Below, one piece after another: positions 43,006-51,942 of a stretch of DNA of 64,000 bases (position 1 is its first letter; each line of letters opens with the position of its first letter). Below the pieces are notes generated by a model. That model was not told the origin of the DNA. It made no database searches and saw nothing but the letters and a program-made list of their open reading frames with translations. Source of the stretch: DATMFV01 sp035555975 (GTDB lineage Bacteria > Verrucomicrobiota > Verrucomicrobiia > Chthoniobacterales > Chthoniobacteraceae); assembly GCA_035555975.1 (NCBI GenBank), contig DATMFV010000128.1:81031-145030 (forward strand), in the 5' to 3' direction. The position numbers were made by a program, and so were the translations under genes.

Positions 43006-44015
43006 ATACCCTTAAATCGTTGAACCTTGACCCCCATAAAACCCACGGCGCGATTCGCGAGATCGCCCTCGGCAAAGCCGCCAACTCCCTGAGCGAACTG
43101 CTGCTGGAATATGGCGAGCGCGACCCGCGCCTCTGCTACGTCGGCGTGGATACGATGGACGCGGCTTTTCAGAAGCGTTTCCCGGAAAGGGCTTTTGATG
43201 TCGGCATTGCCGAACAGAACGAACTCGGGCTGGCGACCGGTCTGGCAAAGGTCGGCCTGCTGCCGGTGGTTCAGGGGTGGTCGCCGTTCACGCCTTTGCG
43301 AAATTTTGACCAACTCCGCACCTACCTCTGTCGCCATCAGTCCAACGTCAAGATCGTGACCACCACTTTGGGGCTGGCCAACTGCTCGCATGGGACGACC
43401 CACCACGACCTGGAGAGCATCGCGCTTTACCGGACGGTCCCCAATCTGGTGGTTCTTGCGGCGATGGACGATGCGCAGTTCCGTGCGGCGTTTCATGCTG
43501 CGATGGCGCACGAAGGCCCGGTGGTGGTGATGGGGCCGCCTGAACTCTACGCGCCGGGGGCCGACGCCCGTTACCTGGAGCGGACCCTCTCCCATGGAAC
43601 GTTCACCATCGGCAGGGCCGAATGGCTCCGCCGGGGGGAGGCGGCGACCGTTTTCGCCGTCGGTTCCGCGCTGCACTACGCGCTGGATGCCGCCGGGCGG
43701 CTCGATGCGGAGGGGATCTCTGTAGGAGTCGTGAACATGTGCTCGCTCAAGCCGTTCGACTCGGGGGCGGTTCTTGAAGCGCTCTCCATCTCCCGGGTGA
43801 TCCTCTCCGTCGAGGAGCAGAACCCGAACGGAGGATTGGGGAGCGCCGTGGCCGAGACGATCGCGGAATCAGGTATCGCCGCGCGCTTCCAGCGAATGGC
43901 GATCCCGGACCAATACGTGGAAAACCTGGGCGACTGGACGTATACCCGGCAGGGGGTCGGGCTGACGGCGGATCGGGTGATCTCGCGCCTCAAGAGGCTG
44001 TTGGGGAGGGAGTAA
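43002..44015 (+). CDS. Transketolase, C-terminal subunit
   Basis: A 337-residue pyrimidine-binding and C-terminal half. It has RLCYVGVDTMDAAFQKRFPE, FDVGIAEQNELGLATGLAKV with the catalytic Glu, LGLANCSHGTTHHDLESIAL, and a C-terminal regulatory fold (VVNMCSLKPFDSGAVLEA, ILSVEEQNPNGGLGSAVAE). Start and stop overlap with the N-subunit gene by 4 bp, so they are made stoichiometrically. The substrate sugar is unknown. Confidence 0.92.
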   Translation: MNTLKSLNLDPHKTHGAIREIALGKAANSLSELLLEYGERDPRLCYVGVDTMDAAFQKRFPERAFDVGIAEQNELGLATGLAKVGLLPVVQGWSPFTPLRNFDQLRTYLCRHQSNVKIVTTTLGLANCSHGTTHHDLESIALYRTVPNLVVLAAMDDAQFRAAFHAAMAHEGPVVVMGPPELYAPGADARYLERTLSHGTFTIGRAEWLRRGEAATVFAVGSALHYALDAAGRLDAEGISVGVVNMCSLKPFDSGAVLEALSISRVILSVEEQNPNGGLGSAVAETIAESGIAARFQRMAIPDQYVENLGDWTYTRQGVGLTADRVISRLKRLLGRE

Positions 44016-44137
44016 ACGTTCCGTTGGCCGACGCCGCCCTCTTCCTGCGCGGAGGCCCGGCCGGTCGCGCGATCTTTCGGGCCGCCCTCATTCCTTCTTG
44101 AAAAACGGAAGGGGGGCGGTTATCTTTTTAATTCTGC

Positions 44138-44149
44138 TTACTCGAGTAA
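44138..44149. promoter_or_regulatory. LacI-type operator upstream of locus 3 regulator
   Basis: TTACTCGAGTAA, a perfect 12-bp palindrome with central CG, 27 bp before the locus 3 LacI start and downstream of an AT-rich stretch that could be the promoter. The same palindrome occurs at 45361-45372, which points to autoregulation. Confidence 0.7.
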
Positions 44150-44176
44150 CTTCCTTTCCCGACGCCTTTCCTTCCA

Positions 44177-45313
44177 ATGCCCCGCAAAGCCGCTTCGCCA
44201 GCACGGACGAAAAAAAACGCAAAGCCGAAGCCGGCCCCGTCTCCTCATTCCTATCCCAACGGCGTCACCATGAGCACGCTGGCTGCGGAGCTTAACCTCT
44301 CCCGTGCCGCAGTCTCCTATGCCTTGAGCGGAGACTGGGAGGAGCGGCGCAGGATTTCCGAGGCGACCCGGCAGATGGTTCTGGAGAAGGCCGGGGAACT
44401 CGGCTACCGGCGCAACCGGATCGCCACCAGCCTGCGGACGCAGAAGACCCGGGCCATCGGGATCGTTCTGGTCGGGCTCGGGACCGAGAGCCATATCCTT
44501 TTCAGGGGGATCGAGTCGGTTCTCGGGGAGGATTTTACGCTTCTTTTCGGCGCGTCCCACTACGACGTGGCGCGGGAGAGGCGGGTGCTCGACTCCTTTG
44601 ACGAATACCGCGTGGAAGGCATCCTTCTCCTCGGGACCGGGAGCCGGGAAAACCTGCCGACCCTCCGGGCGCTCGTTGCCAAGGGATTGCCGCTCGTGCA
44701 GATCGACCGCTACTTTTCCGAGCTTCAGACCAGCGTCGTGGAGGCGGACAACGAAGGGCTCGGGGCGATGCTCACCGAGCACCTGATCGGACTGGGACAC
44801 CGGCGTATTTTTTACATCCGCAGCCCGCACGACCATTCCGGCAATCTGGCGAGGGCCACGGGATACGAGAAGCAGATGCGCCGGCACCGGCTCAAGCCGG
44901 AATGCTTCCCGCCCTCTCCCGTCGATCACACCGACCCGGACTCTTATGCCGGATATTATGCCGAACAGATGCGGCGCATCCTGGCGATCCATCCCCCTCC
45001 TTTCGGCGTGATCGGGAACTCCACGGCGGTCATCCCGTCCGCGCTGGCCGTGGTGGAAGAGGCCGGCTACCGTTGTCCGGAGGATGTTGCCTTCTGCGCC
45101 GCCGGGCTGAAGGTGGAGGTCCCCTATCCCCACCTGATGCGTTTCCGCTTCAGCGTCGCCCAATGGTCCACCGAGGAGATGGGACGCAAGGCCGCGCAAC
45201 TCCTTCTTACGCAGATCGAGGACCGGCGGGCTTCCCGCGCCATGACACCGCAGCATCTCGTCGTCCGCGGCCGGATGGTTCCGGGCCAATCGACCGCCAG
45301 GGTCGTCGACTAG
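44177..45313 (+). CDS. LacI family transcriptional regulator, locus 3
   Basis: A 378-residue regulator. A Lys/Ala/Pro-rich extension (1-28) comes before the HTH (VTMSTLAAELNLSRAAVSYA). The hinge is ELGYRRNRIATSLRTQKTRA, and the effector domain includes VEGILLLGTGSRENLP, QIDRYFSELQTSVVEADNEG and IGLGHRRIFYIRSP. It is flanked by two identical perfect palindromes, one before its own gene and one before the PEP-CTERM gene downstream. These are the most likely binding sites. Confidence 0.92.
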   Translation: MPRKAASPARTKKNAKPKPAPSPHSYPNGVTMSTLAAELNLSRAAVSYALSGDWEERRRISEATRQMVLEKAGELGYRRNRIATSLRTQKTRAIGIVLVGLGTESHILFRGIESVLGEDFTLLFGASHYDVARERRVLDSFDEYRVEGILLLGTGSRENLPTLRALVAKGLPLVQIDRYFSELQTSVVEADNEGLGAMLTEHLIGLGHRRIFYIRSPHDHSGNLARATGYEKQMRRHRLKPECFPPSPVDHTDPDSYAGYYAEQMRRILAIHPPPFGVIGNSTAVIPSALAVVEEAGYRCPEDVAFCAAGLKVEVPYPHLMRFRFSVAQWSTEEMGRKAAQLLLTQIEDRRASRAMTPQHLVVRGRMVPGQSTARVVD

Positions 45314-45359
45314 TAACCCTTGGTTTCATGGAATCGTTCCGCACGTTGAAACTTAATTA

Positions 45360-45373
45360 CTTACTCGAGTAAG
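45360..45373. promoter_or_regulatory. LacI-type operator upstream of locus 3 structural genes
   Basis: CTTACTCGAGTAAG is a perfect 14-bp palindrome. A further half-site TTTACTCGA follows at 45377-45385, with its centre 17 bp away. It lies 45 bp before the PEP-CTERM/autotransporter-strand gene, in the 104-bp gap after the LacI gene. It probably controls the long run 45418-56998. Confidence 0.7.
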
Positions 45374-45417
45374 TTTTTTACTCGACAACCGCTTTCGCTT
45401 CCATCAATCTCCGGTCC

Positions 45418-47034
45418 ATGCTTCACCAACTTCCCCTCGCAGCATCCCGTCGTCGCCGACATTTTTTCGTCGCGGCGCTTCTGGCCCTCTCCCTGGCGTC
45501 GGGCTCCGTTCAGGCGGCCACCGTGACCTGGAGCGGCGACGGCACCGACGACAACCTGCTTGATCCGGCCAACTGGGTTTCCAACCCGACGGTTTCCGAT
45601 GGCGACGCGCTGGTCTTCGCCGGTGATGTCCGCACTTCCCCCTTTCTCAACCAGGCGTTCACAGCCCAGACCGTTACCTTTGATGCCACGGCCGCAGCGT
45701 TCTCCCTGGGCGCTTCCGGCGGAGGGGTGCTCACCATCGACAGCGCCTCCACCGCCACGGCAAACGTGATCGTCAATACCTCCACCGCCCTTCAGACGTT
45801 CAACGTCGACGTCAAGTTGCAGAACAGTTCCTCCGCCATCTTTCAGATTTATCTCGCCAACGGCGATCTTGAGTTCGGGGCGGGCCATACCGTCACTTTC
45901 AATACGCTCACCAGTTTCCTGATCAACCCGGGAAAAACCGCCACGTTCAAGGGGATTGCGACGGGTAGCGAAAACCTGCAACTCAAGAGCGGAGGGACCC
46001 TCGCCTTTACCAACAGCGCCAATACCTGGGCTGGCACCGGCAACAAGGCGCTCGAAGTCACCGACGGGACGGTCCTGCTGGGAGGAGCCCTTGGCACCGC
46101 CTCCAGTGGCTATATGATGAGCTCGGGCGGCGGTTCCAACCGGACGGCAAAAATCCTGATCGATGCCGACGGCCTCACCGTTGCTTCAGGCCAGACGATC
46201 CGCGGGATGAACGATACCACCAGCGAAGTGGTTCTGGGAAGCAGCTCAAACATGGACGGAGCGGCTGCCTTTTCCGGCGATATCGCCATCGGCTTTAGCA
46301 CGATCACGACCCAACTCCGCGAACTGACCGTCTCGGCGGGCCATGCCGACGGCAAGGTGACCTTTTCCGGCGTCATCTCCCACGGGGGAAGCGGCGGGAC
46401 CAGCCTCTCCAACGTGACCAAGAAAGGGGCGGGAACGGTGATCCTTTCCGGCAGCGCTTCCAACAGCTACACCGGCGTGACAACCGTCACGCAAGGAACC
46501 CTGGCGCTGGCCAAGAACCCGGGGTTCACCGCCATCAGCGGGACGGCGCTGAAGATCGAAGAGGGGGCCGCCGTCCGCCTGGATCAATCCGACCAGATCG
46601 TCGATACCGCCGGTCTCGACCTTTCCGGGATGTTTGACCTCAACGGCACGCGCTCGGAAAAGGTCGGCCTCCTTTCGTATGACGATGGCACGCTCGACTT
46701 CGGCGCGGCGGGAAGCTCGCAGGCGTTTCTCATCAGCGGCGAAGGGGCCTTCTCCGGCACGCTGACCATTGCCAACTGGACCGACGGGAGCGACATCTTC
46801 GCGGTCGCTTCCGGGACAGTGCTCAGCAGCGGCTTCCTTGGCGGTATCGTCTTTGAAGGATACGGCACCGGCGCCATGATCGGCGCGACCAACCAGACCA
46901 TCGACGGTTACGACGGTACGTACGACTTCATCGTCGCGGCTTCGATCCCCGAAGCTTCCGTGGGAAGCTGCCTCCTGCTCGGCTTGGGCGCGTTCTGCAC
47001 CGTTGCCTTTGCCTGGGGTCGCCGCCGCGCCTGA
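45418..47034 (+). CDS. Autotransporter-strand repeat protein with PEP-CTERM-like anchor, locus 3
   Basis: A 538-residue exported protein with signal peptide (FFVAALLALSLASGSVQA). The body is a repetitive beta-helix rich in Ser/Thr/Gly/Ala. It includes WSGDGTDDNLLDPANWVSN, common at the start of such proteins, and the passenger-strand motif KKGAGTVILSGSASNSYTG then VTQGTLAL. The C-terminus is SIPEAS, a hydrophobic helix and GRRRA, a PEP-CTERM variant with PEA for PEP at about 511-513. There is no beta-barrel, so it is not a true autotransporter. It is the first structural gene of locus 3. Confidence 0.82.
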   Translation: MLHQLPLAASRRRRHFFVAALLALSLASGSVQAATVTWSGDGTDDNLLDPANWVSNPTVSDGDALVFAGDVRTSPFLNQAFTAQTVTFDATAAAFSLGASGGGVLTIDSASTATANVIVNTSTALQTFNVDVKLQNSSSAIFQIYLANGDLEFGAGHTVTFNTLTSFLINPGKTATFKGIATGSENLQLKSGGTLAFTNSANTWAGTGNKALEVTDGTVLLGGALGTASSGYMMSSGGGSNRTAKILIDADGLTVASGQTIRGMNDTTSEVVLGSSSNMDGAAAFSGDIAIGFSTITTQLRELTVSAGHADGKVTFSGVISHGGSGGTSLSNVTKKGAGTVILSGSASNSYTGVTTVTQGTLALAKNPGFTAISGTALKIEEGAAVRLDQSDQIVDTAGLDLSGMFDLNGTRSEKVGLLSYDDGTLDFGAAGSSQAFLISGEGAFSGTLTIANWTDGSDIFAVASGTVLSSGFLGGIVFEGYGTGAMIGATNQTIDGYDGTYDFIVAASIPEASVGSCLLLGLGAFCTVAFAWGRRRA

Positions 47035-47071
47035 TCCGCTCCTCGTCACCCCAGGCCGAACAACTCCGGAC

Positions 47072-50000
47072 ATGTCTTCTTTCCTTTCATTGAACCGCGC
47101 TTTTCCGCTCGCGGCGGCAACCCTCTGCCTTTCCCTTTTCAGCGCGCAGGCCGTGCAGATTGGCGACCGGAAGTTCGGCGCGAGGGAACTCGGGCTTCTG
47201 CCCCGCCCCTCCGGCGATCTTCTCGGGTGGGACGCACCCGGGGTGGTCCCGCAACTCGACGGCGAGAAGGAACTCGTCGTGCAAAAACTGATGCCGCTCG
47301 ACTCCCGGCTGGTCCTCGGGTTTACGCACGCGGTGGTGGATGGCCGGGTCGATAGCTGGGGGTACAACGGCGTGGTCAACGAATACGACAATTCGCAGAA
47401 CTACGGCGGACATCACTGGCAGAATCTCCTCTACGAATACATCAAAGACCCGGGCATCCATATCACCCTGCCCGAGGGCGGCTTCAACTATCTTTACCTG
47501 CGGGGCGGGTTCGTCGGAGAGATCTATACCGGCGTCGACGCGGTGGACGGCCCGGGGCGCGGCACGCGCATCGCCCGGGTCGAGACCTCTTCGGGGCCGG
47601 AGGGACCCGATCACTTCCGGTTCGCCCGGCTGGCATTCGGGGAGCCGGTCGCCTCGAACCGCGTCAGCTTTTTCCGCCGGGAGCGGCTGCTCTCGGACGT
47701 GGCATTTTTCCGGATTGGTGCGATGGCCGCTCCCGTGGAAGAGGAGGGCGGAACCGTCTGGTTTCCCGGCGACGCCATCCCGGATGCCGGTTCGCTTGGC
47801 CCTGATTTCCAGCCGTTGCCCACGGACGATGCCCGGACTGCGAGACCCTCCAACTTTCACCGGCGCTTCGAGACGGGCGACCGGACGGTCCGCGTGCTTT
47901 CCCCCGTCGCCGGGGCCCGGGCGATCCCGCTGGAGGCAAGGCGGCAGGTCCATTTTCTCACGCCCGGATTCGCCGGAGAGGAGGCGATCGGAGCCGTGCG
48001 GGTCGACCTGATCCTCAAAGGCGTGCCGGAAGGCAACCTCGTCAACCTGACCGTGCAGGACCCGTTGATCGGCAACCAGGAACTGCTCCGCATCGACGTT
48101 CGGATGGATGCCTCGCACCGCGTCCGCTGCCTGCTCGATTTCCCGGACCAGATCATCGGTCCGGGTCGCCGCTTCTGGATCACGATCGCCAGCGAGCACG
48201 GCGGCAGCCTGGAAGCGGGCTCGCGCATCGCTCTCCTTCAGGCTTCACCACAGAAGGCGCGCGCCGAGTACCTCGCCTATCGCAAGGGGATGCTCAAAGG
48301 GTATTTCCAGATCCTTTCCGAAGGCCGCCCCTGGACGCAGAAGAGCTTTACCGCACAGTCGTTGCGCGAAGGCGGGAACTTATCGAAGTGGCCCGCCGAG
48401 CGTGTCCGGCCGCAGCTCATCGACCTTTTCACAACGCTCGAGAATCTCCACTTCCTCGCTCCCGAAGACCCGGTCGTGAGCCAGTATTTCCAATGGCTCA
48501 CCCGCGAGGGCAAGCCGCTGCTCGACCCCGCCGACTGCGAGCCGGTCGAGCCGATTCCCGGCGTCCCGCCATGGGCGGTGCTCCTCGACCGTTGCGCCGC
48601 CCAGTTGCGCAACATCCCGGCGTGGTGGATCGCCAACCGGATGACTCCTGACGGCGAGCTGGGAGGGTCGCTCCAGGACGATACCGACATGCTCGGGTGG
48701 TGGACAGTCACGGCGATGCTCGACTCGGTGAATCTTGGCCCGAAAATCCGCGACATTGCGCAACGGCAGCGCGCGCTGATCCTCAAACACAAACTCAAGG
48801 AAGGAGTCAATATCACCGTTACCGACCCGCTGCACGCCTACGAAGAGGGGATGAACCTGCTGGCGACGATGCCGCTTCTTTTTTACGGCGACCCGCAGGC
48901 GGTTGAATGGCTCATGGAATCGGCGCGGACGGTCGAGAAATGGACTTACCGGACGCCGGAAAATATCCTCAAGTTCAAGGTGGAGGAGTTTGGCTGGCGG
49001 ACGGCGAACGAACCGCCCCCGACGCCTCCCGAAAAGGGGAACCTGAACGCGAGCCTCATGTTTCACCCCCACCTGATGCTGGCCTGGTACAACCGCAACC
49101 CTCATGCCATTGAAACCCTCAAGGCCTACGCGGATGGTTTTGACCACCTGATCCCCGGGGCCTACGGGGCGGGGGCCAACATCAACTTCGCGCTTTACTG
49201 GACGACCGGCGACGCGGCGTATCTCCGCCTGCCGTCAAAGGGAGGGAGCAAGGAGTCGAACGGCCAGCTTTGGGGGCGTTTTCAGGCGGATCTCGCAGAG
49301 CACGCCGCCGAAGCCCGCAACACGCCGTGGTGGGGCGGTTACCAGAAGGCGGCAGCCTTGCGGTGGCAAAACGGCGACAGGGCCTGGGCCGCTGGAAAAG
49401 ACCGCGAAACGCTGGTCAAGGCGCTTCAATACGCCCTTTACGGCAACCCGATCTCCCATGCCGGGGGAGCCAAACGGTACGAATACATCTGGACGCAAGC
49501 GGAGATGTTCACCGATCGCGTCTTTTTGCCGGCCGGGGTCGTGGGGCAGGTGATGCTGGGCGGCTACACCCTCCGCAACAAGCCATGGCCTTCCTACGCG
49601 ATCAGCTACGAAGGTCTGGAGAAGGATTTCGCCGGACTGGTGCTCGAGCAGGGGAGAAAGCGCCTCAAGGTGGCGCTCGTGAACCTCTCGGAGACCCCGA
49701 AAACGGGAAAGCTCCGCATCTGGCAACTCGAACACGGCCGGTATGAAGTGACCACCGGCCCGGACGAAAACGACGATGGCACGCCCGACCGGGTGGAAGG
49801 CACGCAAACCGTGGAACTGGAACGGGGGGCGAAGGTGCCGGTCTCGCTGCCGCCGCGCCGGGTGGTGATCCATGAGTTCCGGCAGCTTGAGAAACTCGAC
49901 GACCTTTACGACCGGGCGGACCTCGCGCTCTCGGCGGAAGATCTCTCTGCTGCGGAAGGTCGCCTCCGGGTGAGCGTCCACAACATCGGCGGCCGCGGTG

Positions 50001-50209
50001 CTCCCGCGACGACGCTGGTGGTGCGGGACCGGCACGGAAACGTGCTTTCCACCGCGGCCGTCCCGCCGCTGGAAGCGCCGCTGGATCTGTTGCCGCGCCG
50101 GACGAGCCTCTCCCTCCGGCTCCCCCGCGAAGCCGCCGAAGTCGTGATCGACCCCGCCGGCGACGTTCCCGACATCACCCGCGAAAACAACCGGCTCCTC
50201 CTCCCATAA
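47072..50209 (+). CDS. Giant secreted alpha/alpha-barrel-type protein with CARDB-like C-terminus, locus 3
   Basis: A 1045-residue exported protein. ATG 47072 gives a signal peptide (RAFPLAAATLCLSLFSAQA); an upstream in-frame ATG at 47003 would not. Residues about 25-420 are beta-rich. About 430-850 are helical with aromatic clusters (AWWIANRMTPDGELGGSLQD, DTDMLGWWTVTAML, HAYEEGMNLLATMPLLFYGD), as in alpha/alpha-toroid lyases and hydrolases. The last 110 residues form a CARDB-like Ig fold (ADLALSAEDLSAAEGRLRVS, HNIGGRGAPATTLVVRDRHG). The enzyme class is not certain. It stands in the same position as the giant proteins of loci 1 and 2. Confidence 0.62.
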   Translation: MSSFLSLNRAFPLAAATLCLSLFSAQAVQIGDRKFGARELGLLPRPSGDLLGWDAPGVVPQLDGEKELVVQKLMPLDSRLVLGFTHAVVDGRVDSWGYNGVVNEYDNSQNYGGHHWQNLLYEYIKDPGIHITLPEGGFNYLYLRGGFVGEIYTGVDAVDGPGRGTRIARVETSSGPEGPDHFRFARLAFGEPVASNRVSFFRRERLLSDVAFFRIGAMAAPVEEEGGTVWFPGDAIPDAGSLGPDFQPLPTDDARTARPSNFHRRFETGDRTVRVLSPVAGARAIPLEARRQVHFLTPGFAGEEAIGAVRVDLILKGVPEGNLVNLTVQDPLIGNQELLRIDVRMDASHRVRCLLDFPDQIIGPGRRFWITIASEHGGSLEAGSRIALLQASPQKARAEYLAYRKGMLKGYFQILSEGRPWTQKSFTAQSLREGGNLSKWPAERVRPQLIDLFTTLENLHFLAPEDPVVSQYFQWLTREGKPLLDPADCEPVEPIPGVPPWAVLLDRCAAQLRNIPAWWIANRMTPDGELGGSLQDDTDMLGWWTVTAMLDSVNLGPKIRDIAQRQRALILKHKLKEGVNITVTDPLHAYEEGMNLLATMPLLFYGDPQAVEWLMESARTVEKWTYRTPENILKFKVEEFGWRTANEPPPTPPEKGNLNASLMFHPHLMLAWYNRNPHAIETLKAYADGFDHLIPGAYGAGANINFALYWTTGDAAYLRLPSKGGSKESNGQLWGRFQADLAEHAAEARNTPWWGGYQKAAALRWQNGDRAWAAGKDRETLVKALQYALYGNPISHAGGAKRYEYIWTQAEMFTDRVFLPAGVVGQVMLGGYTLRNKPWPSYAISYEGLEKDFAGLVLEQGRKRLKVALVNLSETPKTGKLRIWQLEHGRYEVTTGPDENDDGTPDRVEGTQTVELERGAKVPVSLPPRRVVIHEFRQLEKLDDLYDRADLALSAEDLSAAEGRLRVSVHNIGGRGAPATTLVVRDRHGNVLSTAAVPPLEAPLDLLPRRTSLSLRLPREAAEVVIDPAGDVPDITRENNRLLLP

Positions 50210-50222
50210 TGATGGCCCCCCA

Positions 50223-50978
50223 ATGAAACGCTCCGCTTCAACCCTCCGGTCCGGGTTCAACCTGCTTTCGCTGCTGTTGGTGATCGCCGTTGTCGGCATC
50301 CTCCTCGCCATTCTTCTTCCGGCGCTGCAATCGACGCAGAAGATGCGGGAGAACACCATCTGCGTTCACAACCTGCGCCAGTTGCACGCCGGGGTGATGC
50401 TTTATGCCGCAGACCACAACGGCACCCTGCCCCAATCGTATTCCAGCGGGCGCGTCTGGTACAACCAACTGGCCGATGGCGACGGGCCGGTCGGTTCGAA
50501 CCGGGGGCCGCTGCCCAACGCGAACTACATCCCCAACCATCCCCGGACGTTGACCGTTTACAACTGTCCCGCCAATCCTTACCGGACCGGTCACTGGAAC
50601 GGGGCGAGCTATGCCTACAACGTGCGGCTCGGGTTCATCGACCCCGCCGATCCTGTCGGATCGTACACGATCAAGGTGACCTCGCTCGACCAGCCCGGGC
50701 GGGTGGTGATGCTAAGCGATGCCGGTATCCGGAAGGCTTTGTCCCAGTCGCCCACCCTCGGGCCTCCCGTGATCGTCCGCTACTCGTCGAAGGATACCTT
50801 TGACCCGACGTTCATCGACGCCCACGTCGCCTTTGACCTCCATGCCGGCTCAAGGGCCAATTTCCTGCTGGCTGACGGCCACGTCGAAGCGCTCACTTCC
50901 GCAGAAGCCAAGCGACGCTTCAAGGAGAACACGCTCCTCTGGTCCCGCGACAACGCACACCGCAACCCACCCTGGTAA
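50223..50978 (+). CDS. H-X9-DG-type pseudopilin lacking Glu at +5, locus 3
   Basis: A 251-residue prepilin-like protein. A basic leader MKRSASTLRSG11 is followed by FNLLSLLLVIAVVGILLAIL. NLRQLHAGVMLYAADHNGTL and a C-terminal HAGSRANFLLADGHVE follow, with His-to-DG spacing of 10. The residue at +5 after the predicted cut is Ser16, where nearly all pseudopilins have Glu; that Glu helps methylation and assembly. It starts 13 bp after the giant secreted gene. It may be a minor tip subunit; in GspK-type minor pseudopilins the missing Glu is normal. Confidence 0.85.
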   Translation: MKRSASTLRSGFNLLSLLLVIAVVGILLAILLPALQSTQKMRENTICVHNLRQLHAGVMLYAADHNGTLPQSYSSGRVWYNQLADGDGPVGSNRGPLPNANYIPNHPRTLTVYNCPANPYRTGHWNGASYAYNVRLGFIDPADPVGSYTIKVTSLDQPGRVVMLSDAGIRKALSQSPTLGPPVIVRYSSKDTFDPTFIDAHVAFDLHAGSRANFLLADGHVEALTSAEAKRRFKENTLLWSRDNAHRNPPW

Positions 50979-50984
50979 ACCCCG

Positions 50985-51917
50985 ATGCCGATGAATACCA
51001 CTCCCACCTACCGCGGACCGGAAAAGCTGACCGGTTTGATGCCGGTTCTGCCCACGCCCCTTTTGGAGGACGAGTCCGTGGACGAGGCGGGGATCGAGCG
51101 GCTTGCGGGCTTCCTGCTCGGGTTTCCTTTTTGTGGCATCTGGGCGCTGGCAACGGCCGGGGAGGACGAAAACCTGCCGGTGGAGACGCGCAAGCAGGTG
51201 GCGAGGCTGCTGGTGGCGCAGTTTGGCGGCAAGGTCCCCCTTCTGGTCAAAACCAGCGAACCGGGAACCCGGGAAACCATCGAACGGACGCGGGAATTCG
51301 CCGATCTCGGGATCGATCTGGCGATCGTGCATCCCCAGCAGAAAGGGCTTTCGCAGGATCACTACCTGCGGGCGCTGGAAACGATCGCCGACCGGTCGCC
51401 CCTGCCTCTTTACCTCTACCATAATGGGGGGCGGGGGGCTGCGCTCTCCCTGTCGACGATGATCCGGCTGAGTCGGCACCCGAACATTGCAGGGATGAAA
51501 GCAGGCGGCTCCAACCTCGCCGAATTGCAGCGGCTTGCGCTTTTTTGTGACAGCGACTTTTCGGTTTTCACCGCCGGGGCGGGGCAGATGCTCGCCTGCC
51601 TGGCGATGGGGGTCGCGGGCCATATGGCGGCTCCTTTCTCGGGCTTTCCGGAACTGGCCTTTCACCTTTACCGGAGTTTCCGGAAGGGGGACTGGACCGG
51701 GGCGAGGAGGTGGCAACTCCGCCTCATCGAATCAATGGGTGCTCTTCCTGATCTGAAAAACAGGGAAGTGCATGGCGAAATCAAGGCGCTTCTGGAGACA
51801 CGGGGCATCATCCGGCGGCATGTCACGGCCCCTTTTATCGAAGCTTCCGACACGGAGATCCAAAAAATTCGCGAGCACTTTGATACCCATCGACGCTCCG
51901 GATGGCCTGCGGTATAG
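50985..51917 (+). CDS. DHDPS/NAL family aldolase or lyase, locus 3
   Basis: A 310-residue (beta/alpha)8 class I aldolase-type protein. The Schiff-base Lys is in NIAGMKAGGSN and the conserved Tyr in LPLYLYHNGG. The pyruvate-carboxylate motif, usually GTTGE, reads ATAGEDENL, so the second Thr is lost and the substrate may not be a simple pyruvate adduct. Next to a rhamnosidase it could act on a 2-keto-3-deoxy sugar acid, but this is inference. The start is ATG 50985 (50991 possible). It is 6 bp after the pseudopilin gene. Confidence 0.8.
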   Translation: MPMNTTPTYRGPEKLTGLMPVLPTPLLEDESVDEAGIERLAGFLLGFPFCGIWALATAGEDENLPVETRKQVARLLVAQFGGKVPLLVKTSEPGTRETIERTREFADLGIDLAIVHPQQKGLSQDHYLRALETIADRSPLPLYLYHNGGRGAALSLSTMIRLSRHPNIAGMKAGGSNLAELQRLALFCDSDFSVFTAGAGQMLACLAMGVAGHMAAPFSGFPELAFHLYRSFRKGDWTGARRWQLRLIESMGALPDLKNREVHGEIKALLETRGIIRRHVTAPFIEASDTEIQKIREHFDTHRRSGWPAV

Positions 51918-51942
51918 ATGGCGACTTAATTCTTATACGTTT

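Noticed and set aside
45418..47034. True type V autotransporter
   Set aside because: Passenger-strand repeats are present but there is no C-terminal beta-barrel; the end is a PEP-CTERM-like helix and basic tail.
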